Shown here: one piece after another, positions 1-11,299 of the stretch
Layout: the number at the start of each line of letters is the position of its first letter
How positions within the stretch are numbered: the first letter of the stretch is position 1
Assembly (NCBI GenBank): GCA_030704615.1
Contig: CM060734.1
Span: 14,570,001 to 14,634,000 of the forward strand
Origin: Takakia lepidozioides
Lineage: Eukaryota > Streptophyta > Takakiopsida > Takakiales > Takakiaceae
Length of the DNA: 64,000 nt
Direction of reading: 5' to 3'
Notes under the pieces: generated by a model
What the model saw: only the letters and a program-made list of their open reading frames with translations
Told to the model about the DNA's origin: nothing
Database searches by the model: none
Translations under genes and position numbers: made by a program

Positions 1-39
1 AAGGGCCCTTTATAATGAAAGGGATAAATTCTGCCTAGA

Positions 40-410
40 GTCCTAGGATGTGAGAATGTGGTGGGGAATTTTGTGGTGTGGGTACATATGCAGCCTGGCA
101 TATGTGTATATTTGATAGGGGTAAAGAGAGCCTTTGCTTTTGGACAACATAAGCATATGCGGGGCATATGCACAAAATTGATTGAGATATAGAGAACCAT
201 TGGATCCCGGGGGGGGAGAGAATGGGTGTGCTAGGTGGTGAATGTTTGATGAGAAGCTTGCAAGAAAGAGGTGAGAGTTAGAACGCAAGCCAGTGGAGAG
301 TAAGATCAATTTGTAGATTCTAGCGTGGGTCGAGGCCTTGTAAGATAATTGTAGAGAAGGGGAGAGTCGAGAAAAGTGAGAACTAGTATGGGGGTGGCAG
401 CCGCACATAG
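40..410 (-). repeat. Copy of dispersed pyrimidine-rich repeat (CATATG type)
   Basis: Read on the minus strand, this stretch resembles the plus strand around 32.85-33.2 kb. Both have the same order of landmarks: an ACAAG-CC stretch, CTAACTCTCAC, a GGATCCAATGG / GGACCCAATGG step with GCTCTCTA-type sequence, then CATATGCCCCGCATATG. It carries a 121-codon open frame, but the similarity is at DNA level and the frame is compositionally simple, so I treat it as a repeat and not a gene. The two copies lie in opposite orientation 33 kb apart. Confidence 0.6.
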
Positions 411-539
411 GGTAGGGGCAGGGAGTAGACCTGTGGGAGAGGTCACTAAAGCAGGGCAGGGAAGATTCTGGACGAGTTAGGCCTACATAGCTCCTTTTTG
501 TGGGTGATTCGGTGGTTATTCACTACATGAAAAGGGGGG

Positions 540-1235
540 CCTTTGTGACGCCCACACCACGCCGTAGCGTTAGGAAAACGCCCTTTTCGGGCACGCAGGA
601 GGCGCAAAATTTGTGACGCCCGGCCGTCGCCCTGCAGTCGCAAGGGCGTCGCCAAAATGACATCGCAAAAATGCGACGTATGGGGGTCACGAGCCCCCGC
701 CCCAATTCCCGCGACTGCCAGACGTCGGTTTTTCAGGCTGTCCGCGCCGATGGCAGGAGCCTCTTCGAGCGACGTCTCGCCGTCGTGGCCCTCCAGCCGA
801 CGACGTTGGTGGGGGCGCTGATGCGGCGTCGCAACCTTCTTTTCTTTTTTTTTCTTTTTTTTTCCTACCCTGCCCAAGAGTCAGCCGGGTGGTACGCCAA
901 GCGACTATTGGGCGTGACACAAAATAGCAGGAGACGGTCTCCGCCACGCCCGGGCGTGGGTTATTGCGACGCTCCGGCGTCGCTTTTGTTTTAAATTTAA
1001 TTAAAAAAAAAACGTGGCGCAGGCAGCGTGGCAGTCTCTGCGACGCCAGGGCGTCGCGGCTTGCGACCCCCGGACTAAAAAACACGTCGCAGGGGGTGTC
1101 GGGTGTTGCCACCCGCAAATGGGGTTTGCGACGCTTGACCGTCGCTGCTTGCGACCCCCGCCCAAAAAACACGTCGCCATTGGCGACGTGCTGCAGTCGC
1201 GAGGGCAGCCTGGTGGGGGGGGGGGGGGGGGGGGT
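540..1235. repeat. GCGTCGC / GCGACG-dense repeat patch with a long G run
   Basis: The words GCGTCGC, GCGACGCC, TGCGACCCCCG and ACACGTCGC recur many times in both orientations, so the strand can fold on itself at many points. Between about 1075 and 1200 there are two similar units, each with TTGCGACCCCCG followed by an A run and ACACGTCGC, roughly 100 bp apart. The patch ends in a run of about 21 G (near 1213-1233). Overlapping open frames here are high-GC artefacts with no recognisable domain. Confidence 0.6.
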
Positions 1236-1493
1236 TTGGGGGTTCATTTTGGGGGTGAATTGGGGGTGGTTTTTTGTTTTTTTTCCTGGTTTTGTATTTG
1301 GGGATGGGAGAACTTATAGTTCCATTTCTCTGAGTTAGCACGTACACAATTGAGCAAGCATGAATCGAGGGTGAGGACGGTGCGACACATGAATAAGATG
1401 GAAGATGGAAAGATGGAAATATATTTACAAGAAATGAGCTGAAAAGCTCACAAGGGTTCAGTAGACTGACCCTGGGACCTACATGGACTAGGT

Positions 1494-2580
1494 CTAGTCA
1501 TCCTCATCCTCATCCTCAGTGGAGGACTCAGAGCTATCCGATGAGCCTGATGACTCCGCGCCCGTTGCCAGAGCACGTAAATGAGGCGGCGTTCCCCTAA
1601 GTCCCACAGAGCTCTCATCCAATCCCTGGGCATGACCCTTGACCTCATCCATACTAGTGCCCTGTAGTGCACTCATCCCCTCTGTGTTGGCCATGTTCTT
1701 CATGAGGGATTGTCAACCATGCTCCTTGGCGTAGTTGTACTCTATCGGAGATGGCTTCCTCTCAAACGCGCGTTGGTACACATGCCACAAATTAAAGTCA
1801 GTTCTTCGCGATGATGGAGCCAGAAAGAAGACATAACAAAATCCATATGGAAGTACGACTTACAAATCGCAAGATAAAACCCTTGGATCCGCCGGCGCCC
1901 CACTTGTGTGTGGATTCGTGTTTGTCAAGGCGGACTGTTGTTGCTTTGCGTGCCCGGTCACATTTGGCCTTGTTTGCGGCATCAGTCTCCCCCGCAATGA
2001 GTGCATCCCACGATACCTATGCACCCCCCCCAACAATTAGTGAATTACACACATACGTTGCATCGAATCCACCTCATTAATGCACATGCGACAAATGGAA
2101 GGTGACATGATTCTGGATTTGCCAACTTGTGTAATTCCATAAGGTGGTTTGGGTATGGCCCCCTTTTCCATTGCCCTCCAAATGATCTGTCTGGCACGGT
2201 ACCTCCTGTCCTTCAAGTTTCGCCCCACCATCTCCATCACCCTTGTGTCACTCCAATTGCCCGGAAACCGGCGGTCTAACTCATGGGCATATGCCCGCTT
2301 CACACCAAAGTGCTGATCAGCCCTCTCGATGTGCAAAAGGAACCACCTCAATGCGAGTTCGAAGGCTAGCTTCTTCATAGCCTCCCAGAACGCACCGCAG
2401 GGGTCACCATGGCGATTCACCTCCACCGGTGGCACCGCGATCTTTGCCAACTCCACGTCCCGTATCGCCAAGGCCATCCCACCCTCTCCCTTCTTTGTAG
2501 CCTCCTTCCCTTACTCCTTTGTTACCCCATTGCCCTCCCCCGCATGGGGGGGGGGGTGTACCTGCTCGTCGCCGGCCATA
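1494..2580 (-). pseudogene. Decayed hypothetical gene with acidic serine-rich tail
   Basis: I do not recognise the family. On the minus strand there is an open block (about 2477-2080) rich in Arg, Trp and charged residues, including a stretch around RRYRARQIIWRAMEKG. A second block (about 1800-1494) contains WHVYQRAFERKPSP and ends in a Ser/Glu/Asp tail (SSGSSDSSESSTEDEDEDD). The second block is crossed by an in-frame TGA near 1709. The first block is separated by a TAA from an upstream in-frame Met next to a G run. The order, strand and even codon choice suggest one former gene of several exons. It lies just downstream of the MULE gene on the same strand and may have been part of the same transposon or an independent gene. 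Function unknown. Confidence 0.4.
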
Positions 2581-2848
2581 ATGCCTACGACACCTACAAT
2601 ACCCCTCGACCCGAGGTTAGCTATTTCATGAGCATGAGCGGCATGAGCGGCATGAGCGGAGTAGCAAGACAATCGGTTTTCATGAGCAGAAGTACAAATT
2701 TCGAAAATAAAAAACATTTAAAAAACATTAATTTAATGCAATGTGTCAGAAAAATCAAATATATTACTCGGCACCTTGAAGGGAAAATTGTAGTTTTGAG
2801 AGTTGTGCTCATGATATTTCGTCTTCCGCTCATGCCAATTCCCAGCGG

Positions 2849-3262
2849 CATGTGCAAAAATGGCGCCGAATTTCGCGGTAATAGGGTCCGTAACCGGAAA
2901 GAACCGTGACGTATTTCGCGGTAATAGGTCTCTCTGGCGAAAAATGGTGCCGAATTCCGCGGCTATAGGTCCCCTCAGGATAGGTGTGTAAGCCCAAAAT
3001 TTGGAAATATGGCGCCGAATTTCGGTACATGGTGCCGGGGATTGCACAGATGTTGGGCAGTTATGGGCCATGTAACTGGAAATTCGGCGCCATTTTTCCA
3101 GACATCGTTCCTGAGCATGTTCGAACTTAGCCAGTTTTCGGCCCAAAATAGGGAAATTCGGCGCCATTTTTCCAGACACAGGGGTACCAGTGCATGTTGG
3201 GACTTAGCCAGTTTTCAGCCCAAAATAGAGAAATTCGGCGCCATTTTTCCAGAAATGGCCCC
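2849..3262. repeat. GGCGCC-centred palindromic repeat cluster, family A
   Basis: Six or more copies of a core GGAAATTCGGCGCCATTTTT, or its inverse, are scattered here. The last three start near 3078, 3152 and 3229, a spacing of about 75 bp, and share the linker GACTTAGCCAGTTTTC. The same core plus linker (GGGACTTAGCCATTTTCGGG) recurs at 14.88-15.54 kb, so the two clusters belong to one family. Short open frames through this region are translations of the repeat. Confidence 0.85.
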
Positions 3263-3407
3263 ACAACTGCTTCTGTTGGATCTCAGTTTGAATGGAATAT
3301 TGCCTCATTCCAGGAGTTTTGGGGTGCATTTCATTACACTGCAAAAAAAAATCTGATACATGAAAATGCAATTGAAAATATCCATATGGAGGATTCCCTT
3401 TGCCCCA

Positions 3408-6400
3408 TCAATGATTTCTGGAATCCCTAAGGAGGAGTTTGTGCAGCTCGTTCACGCTCAACGCCGGTGCATGAATAAAGTCATCAATAGTCACGTTCAT
3501 CCTCAACCTCTTCAGGTAAATGTAATACAGATGCTTGCACGGATAATACTTTGAACCCTTCTTTGCTTCCATCAACGAGAAGTCCGTACAATTGCAAGTC
3601 GGCTCCACTCCAATGGTAATTGTGTATACATCGTTGCGTACAGCCGAGCCGGCTGTTGCCATCCAATAAACACGCCCAAGGCCGGGTGGAGGTACGTCCA
3701 CGGAGCTCTGAATAGTGCAAGCCATCCCAAGAGCATTGGCAATCCGAGTCTCATTCAACTTGTTGGGAGGGTGTCGTCTCTTCACTCTTCCGAATCGCAT
3801 TGTGGGATGTGCAAAATTGTCCAATCCGTCTCTACTGGACCGAGCAGTCTGTAATGGCTGGGTCTGAGGAACTGGAAATGCGTGGGCCGGGACGTCTGTG
3901 CGTTGCACCATTCGAAATCCTGTTGCAGATAGAGCATCCGCCTCATTTTGAGAGAGGCTACAACCCGGTGCAACAGGCCAGACGCCCGGAGGCTCCGGCA
4001 TTCCCTGAATCCCGTACTTGGGCTTGCCAAATACACAGGTCATTATGTCGTGCCTACAGAACCAAAACGTCTGCGTTGTGGCGTGAGCAAATGTGGGAGT
4101 CAAAAATCTGCCACTGAAACAAGGTGCAGGTACAACACCGTGTGGGTTCCTCCGAATCATCTCACCACAGCGTGCTCTCGTATCCACCCGAATGGCGCAA
4201 CACTTCCCTCGAAATGCCGGCAATGTCCTTGCAATTCTCCACTGTGACTCCGACACTCTTGTCTCCACAATGGGTATGTTGTACTGCGTTACTACATATG
4301 GCTTGTTATGTTCCTCGGGCACGTGCCCTGTGCTCAAAGGAGATGGCGATCTTGAACGTGCAGGACTTGCGGTGCTCGACGAGACCTCCTCGGGCAACAT
4401 CACGGGACCACGAGGGAGCGTGCGAATATTCTTGTCAGCTCGCCATGAATCCTCTTCCCCGCCAGGTGCCTCGTCAAGTCTTCGTCTCACTGGACGGGTA
4501 TGAACATCTCCTTCCAAATGTTGGCCTCTTCAAAGCAAGGGCGTGTCCCAAATGCCCTCTCGCAAGGCCGCCGCCCACTTCCGAGGATTCTTTGATCTGG
4601 AGGCAGTCCGCATCAGCATTTCCTGCCTGTCCGGCCCCAAGCCCCACTGTTTCCCTTTCAAGAACTCGTTGTACCTGCATTGCTGCATAATTGACCTCAC
4701 AATGTCCTCCGTTGTGGCAGTGAGGATGTCCACCAGATGCGCCGCAGAGGAGGCACGCCAGGAAGAATGCACTGATTCGGCCATGTTTGTCGTGGGCATG
4801 TCGGTGTCGGAGTCAAGACACATTTCCTGCACAAGCACATGTTGAGGTTACAAGCAAGTTACAAATAATGCCAAGAATAATATTCAACGGGACGCGAATT
4901 CGTGCAACTCACCTCCCGCATATAGTCGCCGAACTGGAGGAAACGATAATGCCACCATGCTAGCCAACTGACCATTGCTCCCTCGTCTGATTTCCTTACA
5001 GCACCTGACGATGTCCACCAAGCCCGTATACATGCAAACTGTGTCTCTGCATCATCCAAGGTGGGAGCGCGCTTCCACGCAAGACACATGGAACGGTGCT
5101 CCTCTCTGAAATCTGGCGCCACGAGCCTGGTTGTGTACTGCGAAAGGCTCTGCAAAAAATGGAACCCACAAGATCTCTCATTGCCTTCCATGGGAACATT
5201 GGGGTCTTGCCCGTACACCCTTCGGATGGCAGCCCAATTTGCTTGTGCGTTGTCCGCCATGAAACCACGGAAATTGGGAGGGGGCAATCCCGCCTTGGCC
5301 ATCTGTTCGTTTATTCCCTGCCAAAGAAGCATCTCCAATTGTGTGTCCTCTCCTTTCATCTCACAAATAGCAATTGTCATTAGCATCCTGCAGTGGGTGT
5401 CGTAGACATGTGCACCCATTGTCAACCACTGGTGATTTGTAATTCGCTTGATATGGTCGAAATGACCCAACTGTTTGACAAGTCCCCACTCGTCATCCTG
5501 TCGACCAGTTCGACGCCGCTGCCAGGTCCACACGTGGACATTTTGAATACAAAACAACGATCTGCCTCAGTCTCTTGTCCTGGAAACCTACTTCCATGAA
5601 TGTAGTCATATCCACATTGTCGCTTCACCTCCAGAATGGAGTGCATATCCGAGCCACGCCCAATTTTCTGTTTGCATGAGACAATGTGGTTTCGGACATT
5701 CGGTGAACAGACGTGGGACACCGACTCCAGCAATGCCTCCATTTCCTTCGCATCGAGAGGAACTTTATCAGAGCCGTCTTCCGACATAATTATGGCCAAT
5801 GCCATCTTATGGGCGGCTTGGAGCTGTATCTGTTTGGGTTTGGCACCCGGTCTCAACTTAACCTCCTCCTGAACGAGCTACTCTGCCTCGTGGGCAGCCT
5901 CCCGCGAGTTCCCCCTCGCCAATTTGTGACAATGGGAACCAATGTGTATGCAAGCTCGGGTGAGGTCAGGGAAACGGTGCAACACATAGAACTGCTTGGC
6001 ATTACAAACAAACATGCAGTGTGGTGGTTCTTTGCAATGCGCACACTTAAATGTGGAGTTCAGAACCTTCTCCTGAGCTCGAAATGGTTGATGAGTTGTG
6101 CCTGTCCAATCGGTCTCGTTCCTGTGACCTCTGGATTTAAAATGGAAGCAAGTTGGGGAGAAACACCGCAACGCCCCCGCACACACAACGTAGCGCACCC
6201 GCACACCATCAAGCATCTTCATGCTGGTGGTTTTGGTGACGCACCAAGGATGACCGTCATGTTTTCTATCCATATCTGTCAACATTCCGGACGCCCTCGA
6301 GTAGTCCGTCCGAGGAGGGAACTCAAAGAAGATATTACCGTCGACGTCTGTGGGAAGGCATGTAACCAATTTAATTGCGAACTTGCTGTAGTCCAGCCCG

Positions 6401-7032
6401 GCCAGCTCCGAGCGGTGTCCATCCATGTGAAGCCCTCGCAGAATTTCAAGAATGGATCGAACTGCGGTGCTCGTGCTGGGAATATGACTCCCTCGTCCAC
6501 TGACGTCCATTGAGGACTTGCCTGATCTCCAGGACGATCTCGGAACTTCCATGACCTCGTCGGAGTCGGACAGGTTGTGAACAACCCGGTTCTCGCTCGT
6601 CTTCATTGATGGGTTGGGCTCTGGATTTACTTCATTGCGGACTTCTCTCTTTGAGGTACCCACTCTCTGATTCGCGGATTGTTTCATGGAAGGCGCCAGG
6701 ATAGAAGGTGCATTTGGTGGGCAAATGAAGTCCCCAACCGCCCTGTATATGACGTTGTCCAATGGTGGAACTCGCCATTCCCTGCCATCGCCGAAATCAT
6801 CGTGGAGCACAACAATACTCTCGACAACAACGTTGTTTGAGTCCTTCCTTTCCTCCTCCAAAAAAACCGACCCCGGTTTCAGGTGGTATCGAACGCATAG
6901 AGATTTCTCCATCACACGGCAGATGTCCCCTCTGCAAGCTCTATGCTTGTGAGGAGGGCAGTACACTATACCGCTCGGGTTTTCCGCCATGGGAGATGTG
7001 CACACAAGACTGCCAGGATGGCGTGCGGGCAA
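3408..7032 (-). pseudogene. MULE-like transposase with SWIM zinc finger (copy 1, disrupted)
   Basis: Three consecutive blocks form one protein. The first is an N-terminal region (7032-5880) with CxxC/CxH clusters. The second is a transposase core (5857-4913) containing FMADNAQANW followed by CGFHFLQSL, which corresponds to the second catalytic Asp and the CxWH-like motif of MULE enzymes. The third is a C-terminal block (4826-3408) with a SWIM finger (CNC-x17-CKH, near 3531-3596). A GT-AG intron of 86 bp, phase 0, lies at 4827-4912. The frame is broken by TAG at 5878-5880, a frameshift near 5550 and a TGA near 4530. MULE proteins cut and move DNA elements carrying terminal inverted repeats, and SWIM fingers probably aid DNA or protein binding. 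Terminal repeats were not found by eye. It is clearly related to the plus-strand copy at 34.9-36.8 kb. Confidence 0.8.
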
Positions 7033-7261
7033 GCTCCCTGGTAGAAGGGGGATGCACCGATGGGAAGGAATGCGGTGCCGATTTGTCCGAGCGACGAAGC
7101 CTCATCCAAATCCAGGGAGCCAACTATCTCAAAAATCCACAGTGAGAGTGTTAATGAACATTGTCTCCGGAATGCGGCCCCTGGTCTTTGCGCAATAACT
7201 GCCAACGGTATGCAGTCAGAAAGTGGGGGGCCGCCCGGATGAAGTCGACTCGGGCGGAGAG

Positions 7262-8250
7262 GCCGGCACCTGTCCGACAGAGAACATCCCCCGGATGGAA
7301 ATTCGGCGCCGAATTTCCATCCGGGCCCCCCCAAAGGAAGTCGTGTCGGGGGGTCAGGCCGAAAAGTGGCCGACATAAAAACCTCCCCGGATGGAAAAAC
7401 GGCGCCAAATTTACATCCGGGGCCGTTCGGATGGAGTCGGCTCGGGGGGAGAGGCCGTCACATTACAACCCCCGGACGGGAATTCGGCACCGAATATCCA
7501 ACAGGGGCCGCCCGGATGAAGTCGCCTCGGGCGGAGAGGCCGGCACCTGTCCGACAGAGAAAATCCACCGGATGGAATTTCGGCGCCGAATTTCCATCCG
7601 GGCCCCCCAAAGGAAGTCGTGTCGGGGGGTCAGGCCGAAAACTGGCCGACATAAAAACCTCCCCGGATGGAAAAACGGCGCCGAATTTACATCGAGGGCC
7701 GTTCGGATGCAGTCGGCTCGGGGGGAGAGGCCGGCACATGGTCGTCACATTACAACCCCCGGACGGGAATTCGGCACCGAATATCCAACAGGGGCCGCCC
7801 GGATGAAGTCGCCTCGGGTGGAGAGGCCGGCACCTGTCCGACAGAGAACATCCCCCGGATGGAAATTCGGCGCCGAATTTCCATCCGGGCCCTCCCAAAG
7901 GAAGTCGTGTCGGGGGGTCAGGCCGATAACTGGCCGACATAAAAACCTCCCCGGGTGGAAAAACGGCGCCGAATTTACATCCGGGGCCGTTCGGATGCAG
8001 TCGGCTCGGGAGGAGAGGCCGGCACCTGGCCGTCACATTACAACCCCCGGACGGAAATTCGGCACCGAATATCCAACAGGGGGCGCCGGAATAAAGTCGA
8101 CTCGGGCGGAGGGGATGGAAAACCGGCGCCGAATTTCCATTCGGCATGTAATCGCGCTCGCGGCTAGATGGAAAACCGGCGCCGAATTTCCATTCGGCAT
8201 TTAATCGCAATCGCGGCCAGATGGAATTTCGGCAACGAATTTCCATGTAG
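7262..8250. repeat. Higher-order palindromic array, family B (about 280-bp unit)
   Basis: Three consecutive units begin with GTCCGACAGAGAA near 7274, 7548 and 7837. Each holds three different short palindromes: one around GGAAATTCGGCGCCGAATTTCC, one around GGAAAAACGGCGCCGAATTT and one around GGGAATTCGGCACCGAATAT. They are joined by linkers such as AGGCCGGCACCTGTCC and GGAAGTCGTGTCGGGG. Degenerate copies trail to about 8250. A 347-codon open frame runs through it but only translates the repeat. It sits directly upstream (5' side) of the minus-strand MULE gene. Confidence 0.9.
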
Positions 8251-8394
8251 GAACTACGAGGGATGGAAAAGAAGCAAGGAATTTCTCTCAACCAGTCGAG
8301 AATTCCCTGAAAACCGTGTCTAAAACTTAAGGTTGTGTCTTTTTTGACCAAAAAAACAAGCGGCCACGCTCAGAATTACCTGTAGAATTACCTG

Positions 8395-8895
8395 GCGGAT
8401 GGAAATTCGGCGCCGAATTTCCATCCGGCCGCGCCCCAAATTACCTGCAGGATGGAAATTCGGCGCCGTTTTTCCATCCGGCCGCGCCCCGAATTACCTG
8501 CAGGATGGAAATTCGGCGCCGGATTTCCATCCGGCCGCGCCCCGAATTACCTGCAGGATGGAAATTCGGCGTCGTTTTTCCATCCGGCTGCGCTCCGAAT
8601 TACCTGCAGGATGGAAATTCGGCGCCGTTTTTCCATCCGGCCGCGCTCCGAATTACCTCTGGGATGGAAATTCAGCGCCGGATTTCCATCCGGCCGCGCT
8701 CCAAATTGCCTGCAAGATGGAAATTCGGCGCCGTTTTTCCATCCGGCCGCGCTCCGAATTACCTGCAGGATGGAAATGCGGCGCAGGATTTCCATCCGGC
8801 GTCTCCTAGATGAGAACGGCTCGGGCGGAGGGATGGCCTCGTTGCGTCATACTTCATCCGCTGGATGGAAATTCGGCGCCAATTTTTTCCATCCA
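8395..8895. repeat. 53-bp palindromic tandem array, family B
   Basis: Eight head-to-tail units with a period of 53 bp start near 8399, 8452, 8505, 8558, 8611, 8664, 8717 and 8770. Each unit is a near-perfect inverted repeat around GGCGCC, with arms GATGGAAATTC and GAATTTCCATC. In most units one arm ends in TTTTTCC instead. The units are joined by CCGGCCGCGC(T/C)CCGAATTACCTGCA. One more palindrome lies near 8862. All three plus frames stay open across it because 53 bp shifts the frame each unit. These frames are not genes. Confidence 0.95.
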
Positions 8896-8909
8896 GCGGG
8901 CGATTGACG

Positions 8910-10882
8910 TAGTTGCGCATTAAATGTCCTCCACCGTCGGGCTGGCGACACAAGGATTCCGCGCTTGCTTCCCGGATACGCCTTGGAAACCTGATGCTAA
9001 ATTTGGATGAACTTCTATTCGAGGCATTTACGCACACATATTGTGAGATCTTTTTTCTTTTGCTGGGACTTATGCCGCGTGGAGAAGGGCGTGGCTCTCC
9101 TGAGAGAAACCCCACATCCAGACCGCGGCGGAAGCTGAAGGCTTTGTACTACGGGCGACGTCCAACCTCTCGCATGGCCAAACTTAAGCTCTAGCAGGAA
9201 ATTCCATTGTCTTGCTCACAGCCCGCGCCAACTGAAGCCGAGCACTCTCAGGTTCCGCCCCTTCCTCTTTCGGTTTTCTTCGTTTTTTTAGTTTGTTTTC
9301 ACATCTTCCGCCTGGCAGCCCTGGAAGCGCATGGTTGCATCGCAAAAGCACGAGTTGTCGAGAAGAATGATCAAGGTCAGAGTGGTTAGAAAGGAGCCAG
9401 GTCGTTGCTGCATTCAGATTGCTTGCCAGAACAGGGTGCACACCTCGCTGTAGATAACAGGTTGCATCTCGGAATTAAGGAAATCCATGCTGAGCTGAGA
9501 AGATTGTCTGAGCAGATGAAGTGCCTTCAAAACATTTCATCCCGTCTTATGGAATTCGTGTTCATTTGTTCATCGTGTTTCTGCAAGTTACTGGTTGAGT
9601 GAACCTTAGATAGTTTGCAATGCGTGTGCAAAGCCGGCAGCTCTAGAGAAGGCTGCTTGTGCATGTCATTCTTAGGCATTGGTTCATTGTTGTTCCACGA
9701 TTGTTGCGATGGTGGTTGCGCTGCTCGTGGCGGATGGTGGTTTTCATTCCAATGTTGGTTCTCACGATTTTCGGGAATGACAGAGTGACGACGAGCCCGG
9801 CACGCTAGTGGTATCATCGACAGCTCCAACTCATCGCATGTTTGGATCGCCCAACTTGGGGCGGGAGGGCAAACTAAAACCTTTTGTTGGTGGACGGGAG
9901 GACCTGCAACGAGAGTACGACAGAATAGGCATTGGGGAGGTTGGTGCAGGCGGCATGGCAGGTGAAGGGCGTGAGGACAGCAGATCCGGCAATGGAGGTT
10001 GTTGATGCACATGCAGTAGGGCCCGCCCACGCAAAGAAGAAGAAGAAAGCCAAACACATGCAATCCCCGGCGAGAGAGCCGTCACGGGCTGCGGAGGGGG
10101 GAGTGAGCAGTGCGCGCGAGGGTGTCAGTTCTCCTCAATCAAAGGTGGTCGTCCATCCGGGCTCCCCTGCTGCTAGCCCTAGTAAGAAACAGAAAGCCCG
10201 TGAGAGGGCAAAAGAACAGGCGAGACAGAAGGCTAGCCAGGAGGAAAGAGAAAAGGCCACTGAAGAGGCCAGGGGTGCCGAAATGACAGATGCCCATGTA
10301 AGCGAGGGACGCACAGAGACGGTGGATCCCTCCAAGACACCACAAAGAGGCAGTAACACACCGGTTACACCATCGCGGACAAGAGCAGCCCCCGCAATTA
10401 CTCATACGGTGGAGAGTGGAGGAGAGGAAAGAACACCACAAAGAGCACGGATTGTGCAAGTTCGAGGTGAAGCCGGGGAGATGGCAGTAGAGACGGGGAG
10501 AGTGCTCGAGGTGGTTTCGTCGGTGGTTGACCATGTTGAGGAGGACGACACCGAGCTTTCTGACCAGGATGACATCCTCCCGGACATCCCCAGGCCCCAA
10601 ACCCGCAGCATAAAGGTTGGATTTGGCGGTCCTGGTGGGCTGCCGGAGAACCCCTCTGCAGCAAACGTCATGTCGGAGGCGGATATGAAGTTGGCCGCTG
10701 CCAAGATGTTGGAGGCAACCCACAGCAACATTGGCAGGGTGCTGGGTGGCATGGTGTACCCGGCCAAGCTTCGAATTCCCCTTTGCCGCTTGGTGTCTTT
10801 GCAGGTGGTGATACCTGCCCTCCCAGGCGATATCGACAAGCTGAAATTCTCTTTCCGGGATGGATATCGAATGGGGTCTGGA
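8910..10882 (+). pseudogene. Truncated upstream duplicate of the ParB-like gene
   Basis: This segment is a close copy of 11300-13262. It includes the putative 5' exon (PRRKLKALYYGR near 9120), the exon with the KKKKK tract (near 10035) and the Ala/Glu/Lys-rich stretch. The copies run together up to GGATGGATATCGAATGGGGTCTG, ending near 10882. Beyond that this copy jumps straight into GGCGCC palindromes, losing the rest of the ParB-like domain and all later exons. The putative 5' exon carries a TAG where the downstream copy has CAG-type sequence. It is therefore a dead partial duplicate. Its breakpoint coincides with a repeat array, which suggests recombination through the palindromes. Confidence 0.8.
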
Positions 10883-11270
10883 AATCCGGCGCCGGATTTC
10901 CATCCATCCGGCTCCGAATTACCTGCATGGCGGAAATTTCGCGCGCCGCCCTACCTGGCAGGATGGAAATCCGGCGCCAGATTTCCATCCATCCGCCTCC
11001 GAATTACCTGCGAGACGGAAATTTCGCGTGACGCCCTACCTGGCAGGATGGAAATTCAGCGCTGAATTTCCATCCTGTTGCTCTCCGAATTACCTGCATG
11101 ACGGAAATTTTGCGCGCCGCCGTACCTGGCGGATGGAAATCCGGCGCCGGATTTCCATCCATCCGCGCTCCGAATTACCTGCTGGATGGAAATCCGGCGC
11201 CGGAATTCTATTCTGCTGCGCTCCGAATTACCTCTACGTTGGAAATTCCGGGCTGAGTTGCGTCATATTT
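10883..11270. repeat. GGCGCC palindromic array at duplication junction, family B
   Basis: Five or six palindromes of the type GGAAATCCGGCGCCGGATTTCC are separated by CCATCCGCNTCCGAATTACCTGC and CGGAAATTTCGCGCGCCGCC. The linkers match those of the 8.4-8.9 kb array, with arms changed from AATTC to AATCC in most units. The array separates the truncated gene copy from the full one. Confidence 0.9.
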
Positions 11271-11299
11271 CATCCGACAGGGAGGGCTTCATCCGACAT

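Noticed and set aside
7161-8204. 347-codon open frame and similar Arg/Ser/Phe-rich frames through the arrays
   Set aside because: They are translations of palindromic DNA repeats, open in several frames and on both strands.
8395-8800. CRISPR-like array (regular 53-bp palindromic repeats)
   Set aside because: There are no unique spacers: linkers are repeated too, and the context is a eukaryotic genome without cas genes.
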